A DNA stretch of 64,000 nucleotides from Heliocidaris erythrogramma (taxonomy: Eukaryota > Echinodermata > Echinoidea > Camarodonta > Echinometridae), in contig CM046867.1 of assembly GCA_025617745.1 (NCBI GenBank), positions 28,512,705-28,576,704 of the forward strand, read 5' to 3'. This document shows, piece by piece, positions 60,401 to 64,000 of the stretch (the stretch's first letter is position 1; each line of letters opens with the position of its first letter). The notes beneath the pieces are model-generated. The model was given only the letters and a program-made list of their open reading frames with translations, ran no database searches and was not told the origin of the DNA. Position numbers and translations under genes: made by a program.

Positions 60401-60670
60401 TCCATCTCCATCTAATTTTTCATTAATTTGTTGAAATTTGTCGAAAATTATTTCGTGACTTCTTTTTTGTTTGTTTGTTTTATTCACGTTTAGGTCTAAT
60501 AATATTGTCTCTACTCTTTCTGACTACCTTCGGTTTTAATACCGATTTTTCCATCTGCATCAAATTTTTCATTAATTTGTTGAAATTTGTCGAAAATTAT
60601 TTCGTGACTTCTTTTTTGTTTGTTTGTTTTATTCACGTTTAGGTCTAATAATATTGTCTCTACTCTTTCG
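60373..60670. repeat. 149-bp perfect-looking tandem duplication
   Basis: Two direct units, 60373-60521 and 60522-60670, differ by only a base or two over 149 bp (start GACTACCTTCGGTTTTAATA). The near identity indicates a recent event or an assembly artefact. Confidence 0.92.
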
Positions 60671-61281
60671 ACTTATTTTATTTCTTTTGATTTCCCTTTG
60701 ACTTTCAAACAGTTCTTGTAATCTCCCTCGATTTTTGTTTTGTTTCGTATACTTGAATCTATCTGGAAATGTTTGTCATTTGTTTTTCTAATGACATTTG
60801 TCAGCCAGATAACGCAAGTCATTCTAGTTTGACTCTTTTATCGAAAATTTATTTACAGATATAAGAAATGAAAACGAATATTTACAATACTTACCCTGAC
60901 ACTGAATTTCGAAAAGATACCAAACCTTTCAGAATGTAATAACCGAAATGCAAATACCGATTGATTATTCATAATCATTGCATGGCTTGGCTCCTTTCGT
61001 GATATAATTGTTTTGTTAGAAAAAAATCAGATACTAGTCATCTTTTTTTAATGCGAATTTAGAAATAGCCAAGCGCTTTGTAATATATTTGTCGGTATAA
61101 AAGAAATTATTTTTTATGATGTTGTATTTTAGTCAAACTATCTTATCATTGAATATACCGATATCGATCTCATTTTTCTTCACAGAAAATATTCAAAGTT
61201 TTGGTTTGCGTTAATTTCGACTTTTCCTCGCAAGGTCTTTAAAAATCTATGATTTGATATCTTTTCCAATACAATGTTTGT

Positions 61282-63859
61282 CTACATCACCCTCTCCAGC
61301 TCGTCTACGACTTCGTGGATGCTAGGTCGACAGAGGTGGGAGTTCTGTCGACAGATGTTGCCGATGGCGGTGAGATCGGCGTTGGTCGTAGCATTTCCCA
61401 TCAAGGTGAGAAGTCGTCCGAGTTGAAACACGTCACTCGAGACCGAGGTGACCAGGTCATCGAGGGCGCATTCGGGGGCGATGTGGACGTATACCTCCTG
61501 TCGAAAAGAGAAGAAAGAAACTATTTTCAATTAAATGTATATTCGTTTGAAAATTCCTGGAATAAAGGTCTGTTTTTAAATACAAAAGCATTAATTAGTA
61601 AACTACGAAAAGACACTGAAAATTATTATTAATGTATATTATCATTATTATGCAATCTGCATTTTTATAATCTGAAATAATCAGTAAAGCCAGAAAGAGG
61701 GAGGACAGGATTATCGGCCATCCTCTTCATTCATAAAAAAAACTGGCAATGATCGAGGTAGATATCAGCATAGTCATACCCTTTTACGGTACTTCTCCTT
61801 GTCCTCGGGAGAGAAGCAGTAGGAGTAAGGTGAAGTTAGAGTACACGCGAGCCCGAAGTCCACGATGACTGCCTGCCATCGTCCAGCCTGGGTCTTCCGG
61901 AGGAGGCAATTATCCTCCTTCAGATCATTCATGAGAAATCCTTTCTCATGAATGCGGCCAAGGGACTTGGCAATGTCGAGAGCCAGACTAAACCTGTTAA
62001 AATAGAAAGAGGGTATTAATTCATACAAAAGAGTAATTATAAATGTATAAAATAATAGCGAAGTTGCTATGCAATAGCACTTACACAAATTATTACACTG
62101 TAAAAAATATCTGTATTTTTACAGGGGAAAAAATACAGATTAATTCTGTATTTACTCATAACAGCTAATCTGATATTATTTGTACATCAATGTCATAGGA
62201 AAAAGTTACAACTAATCTGTATTTTTACAGAAGTTATGGCGACTCTGCTGACACCAGATTTGCTGTAAAATTACAGACAGTTTTTTTTTACAGTGTACGA
62301 TTGGATTAAGAGCACACACATAGAAACTTTTTTTTTTATTTTAAAGACTTGGGTTTAAAAGAAGTCATCTGTACTCACCAGTCATGTTGACTCAGGGCAA
62401 GCTCTCGCATGCCACGGCTCAGAGTCCAGGACTCCCCAGTACTTACGTCACCGATAAAGTCCATTGCAAGCCCGATGTTACCTGAGCTGATCTCGATGCA
62501 ACCATGGAAGCTGGGGAAGCAGTCCTCCCTGCCGAGAACGTCAAGGATGAAGGCTTCCACTTCGATGGCGTTCACCTGTCAGGTTAAACAAGTTACACAA
62601 CATTTAAGCTATGACGGTAGTTACAAGTTCATGATTCTCTTTCCTCTGTCATTGTCTGTCGCTAGTATACAATGCCAATCAATATTATCTTTGATATATA
62701 TCGTCAGCTAAAAGCCAGACAGACGTTAATCTTTGCAAAATTGTTATGAATTAATACCCTTTATTGATCAAATTTCTCATCTACGAGTAATGATTGCATC
62801 AGTGCCTAATTTCAATTGTGTTGTCTGAACATCTCTCTTATGCTACTGATTTACGACATAATTAGAATAATACCAACCTTCGATGTCATCTTCTGGGGCC
62901 GTATTCTGAAAACGGTGTTATCTTTTGTGTTAAGGAAAACTGTGTTAATTGCCATAACAAATTGAAATTGCGCGCAATAAACACTAATCATTGGTGCTTG
63001 CGCAGATGTCTCTGTTAACTATACGCGGCACAGCCATTTTTGCGCAATCATTAACCAATGACCTGTCCTGATTTTGATTTGTTATGACAATTAACATCGT
63101 TTTACTAACATAAAAGATAACACCGTTTTCAGAATACGGCCACTGGATGTCATTCGGAAGTACGAAGGTTTTCAGAGCGATGGGCTGATCGGTGACGCGA
63201 TGACGGAACAGATAGACAGTTCCGTGGACCCCGCTGCCCAAGACGACATCGCCACCTCCTTGGTGGAATGACTTCAGGTCACCCATTCCCCACACGTAGG
63301 AGGAGGCTGGGGCTGGGGCTGGGGCAGCTGCTCTGCTCGAAGGCGAGGTGGCTCCACCAACAGCCGCACTCACTGATGGAGATCTAGAAATAGAGAGAAA
63401 TAGGTGTAAGTTTGAAAGTAGAATTTAGTGCTTTCGAATCAACTGACAATTAGTTGGCACAAGAAGTTATATATATTTTTTATTATTGTAGTATATGGTG
63501 TTGGATCAAATTTGCCAACAAGTTTGCCAAAGATTTTTTGAAGCTCTAAAAGAATAAAATTTCAAATTCGCCGACAATAGGAGAAAAAAATACTAAAAAC
63601 AAAAACGATTGTTGGATTTGCTCACTAAGGTTAAATTTGGCCAATGTGATTTTAGAATCTGCTACCTATGGGGTAAGGAAGGTTTTCCAATTAGTCAAAT
63701 TCAGAACCAAAAAAGGGGGAAGGGTAAAGTTTGTCTTACCGTGAATTGCGTGGTGTATGATGGGGAACCACAGGGGCTTGAGCAGAAAGGGGCACGGTGG
63801 GAGGGGTACCAGTTGGAAGGGTACCAGGACCACTAGCCTGTGGGCTGGGGCTCGGTAGT
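61282..63859 (-). CDS. Divergent protein kinase, C-terminal part (gene continues off window)
   Basis: Coding exons in transcript order: 63859-63740, 63383 to about 63150, 62575-62379, 61993-61780, 61497-61282 (TAG). The first gives a Pro/Ser-rich linker (PSPSPQASG...HHTPRNSRS). The second holds the glycine loop GSGVHGTVYLF and the ATP lysine in IALKTF. Next comes the helix-C region (NAIEVEAF), then HEKGFLMNDLKEDN, where HRD reads MND but the catalytic Asp, Lys and Asn stay; then VDFGLA (DFG intact) and IAPE (APE motif). So it is probably catalytically competent although divergent. I cannot name the family. Exon 2's donor region carries an inserted foldback element, and no donor in the required phase is obvious there, so this gene may be damaged or mis-modelled. 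Confidence 0.78.
62094..62297. mobile_element. MITE with TACACTGTAAAAAA ends in kinase intron
   Basis: TACACTGTAAAAAA at 62094 is mirrored by TTTTTTACAGTGTA ending at 62297; CTGTATTTTTACAG and related phrases repeat inside. About 204 bp, non-coding, between the exons at 62379 and 61993. Confidence 0.85.
62890..63145. mobile_element. hAT-like foldback MITE at a kinase exon border, with 8-bp target duplication
   Basis: GGCCGTATTCTGAAAACGGT near the left end is mirrored by ACCGTTTTCAGAATACGGCC at the right. GATGTCAT flanks both sides (62882-62889 and 63146-63153), an exact 8-bp target duplication as made by hAT transposases. Removing the element rebuilds an exon ending in CCGAATGACATCGAAG followed by GTTGGT, a fair splice donor on the minus strand. 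Confidence 0.85.
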
Positions 63860-64000
63860 CTAATAAGAGAAAAGAGGAACAACTCATAATGTCCCTCCTA
63901 CACGTATCATTAGTTTTTCTTATATTTCAGACCATACCATTAGCGGGTTCAAGGGGGCACAAACAATTTAGTGAGTGCCTCTCTCTACCTCTTTTATCCC
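63860..64000. other. Window end, upstream intron of the kinase gene
   Basis: No exon recognised. The sequence after 63930 (GCGGGTTCAAGGGGGCAC) resembles the repeat edge phrase near 56904. Confidence 0.4.

Noticed and set aside
62984-63373. 129-codon continuous kinase N-lobe open frame as a single exon
   Set aside because: Its last ~50 codons are translated foldback MITE, and its apparent first codon is GTG inside a longer in-frame exon starting at 63383.
1-64000. CRISPR arrays, bacterial operons, prophage or plasmid features
   Set aside because: Clear spliceosomal introns in every gene, signal and mitochondrial targeting peptides; the tandem arrays lack spacer diversity and cas genes.

Overview
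This is an intron-rich animal nuclear window. The gene content (mitochondrial GatB, phosphoglycerate kinase, an SLC25A43-type carrier, lysosomal iduronate-2-sulfatase, a divergent protein kinase), vertebrate-like exon phases and a dense load of short inverted-repeat elements and long poly-G/poly-C tracts suggest a marine basal deuterostome. A sea urchin is my best guess. That is an inference from style, not from a database match.

Layout. (1) 1-6068, minus strand: 5' half of GATB, a subunit of the mitochondrial glutamyl-tRNA(Gln) amidotransferase. Six coding exons are seen and the gene runs off the left edge. (2) 8872-25350, minus: a complete 12-exon phosphoglycerate kinase (415 aa by my splicing), whose introns hold several large terminal-inverted-repeat elements. 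(3) 25351-26108: a 758-bp head-to-head promoter region. (4) 26109-29692, plus: a complete 4-exon mitochondrial carrier (332 aa) closest to SLC25A43, with a GC-AG first intron and a repeat array in its 3'UTR. (5) 34094-42642 and 46143-55035, both minus: two complete, tandem, 7-exon iduronate-2-sulfatase genes (589 and 585 aa), made by a roughly 12-kb segmental duplication whose left edge lies in the 3' flank of the carrier gene. (6) 56.8-61.3 kb: no gene; a trinucleotide satellite and a tandem triplication of a non-coding unit. (7) 61282-63859, minus: 3' part of a divergent protein kinase gene, with a short inverted-repeat element inserted at a splice donor.

The most unusual pattern is recurrent duplication of exon edges together with their splice sites. 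It is seen at GATB exon 2 (several copies, one still open in frame), GATB exon 4, exon 6 of both sulfatase paralogs (older than the gene duplication) and exon 5 of one paralog. The sulfatase duplication also gives paralogous empty sites that date several insertions. Housekeeping genes (translation, glycolysis, mitochondrial transport, lysosomal degradation) sit side by side with no sign of operon-like cooperation. All exon boundaries were read by eye from splice consensus, phase and protein conservation; none has transcript support here.
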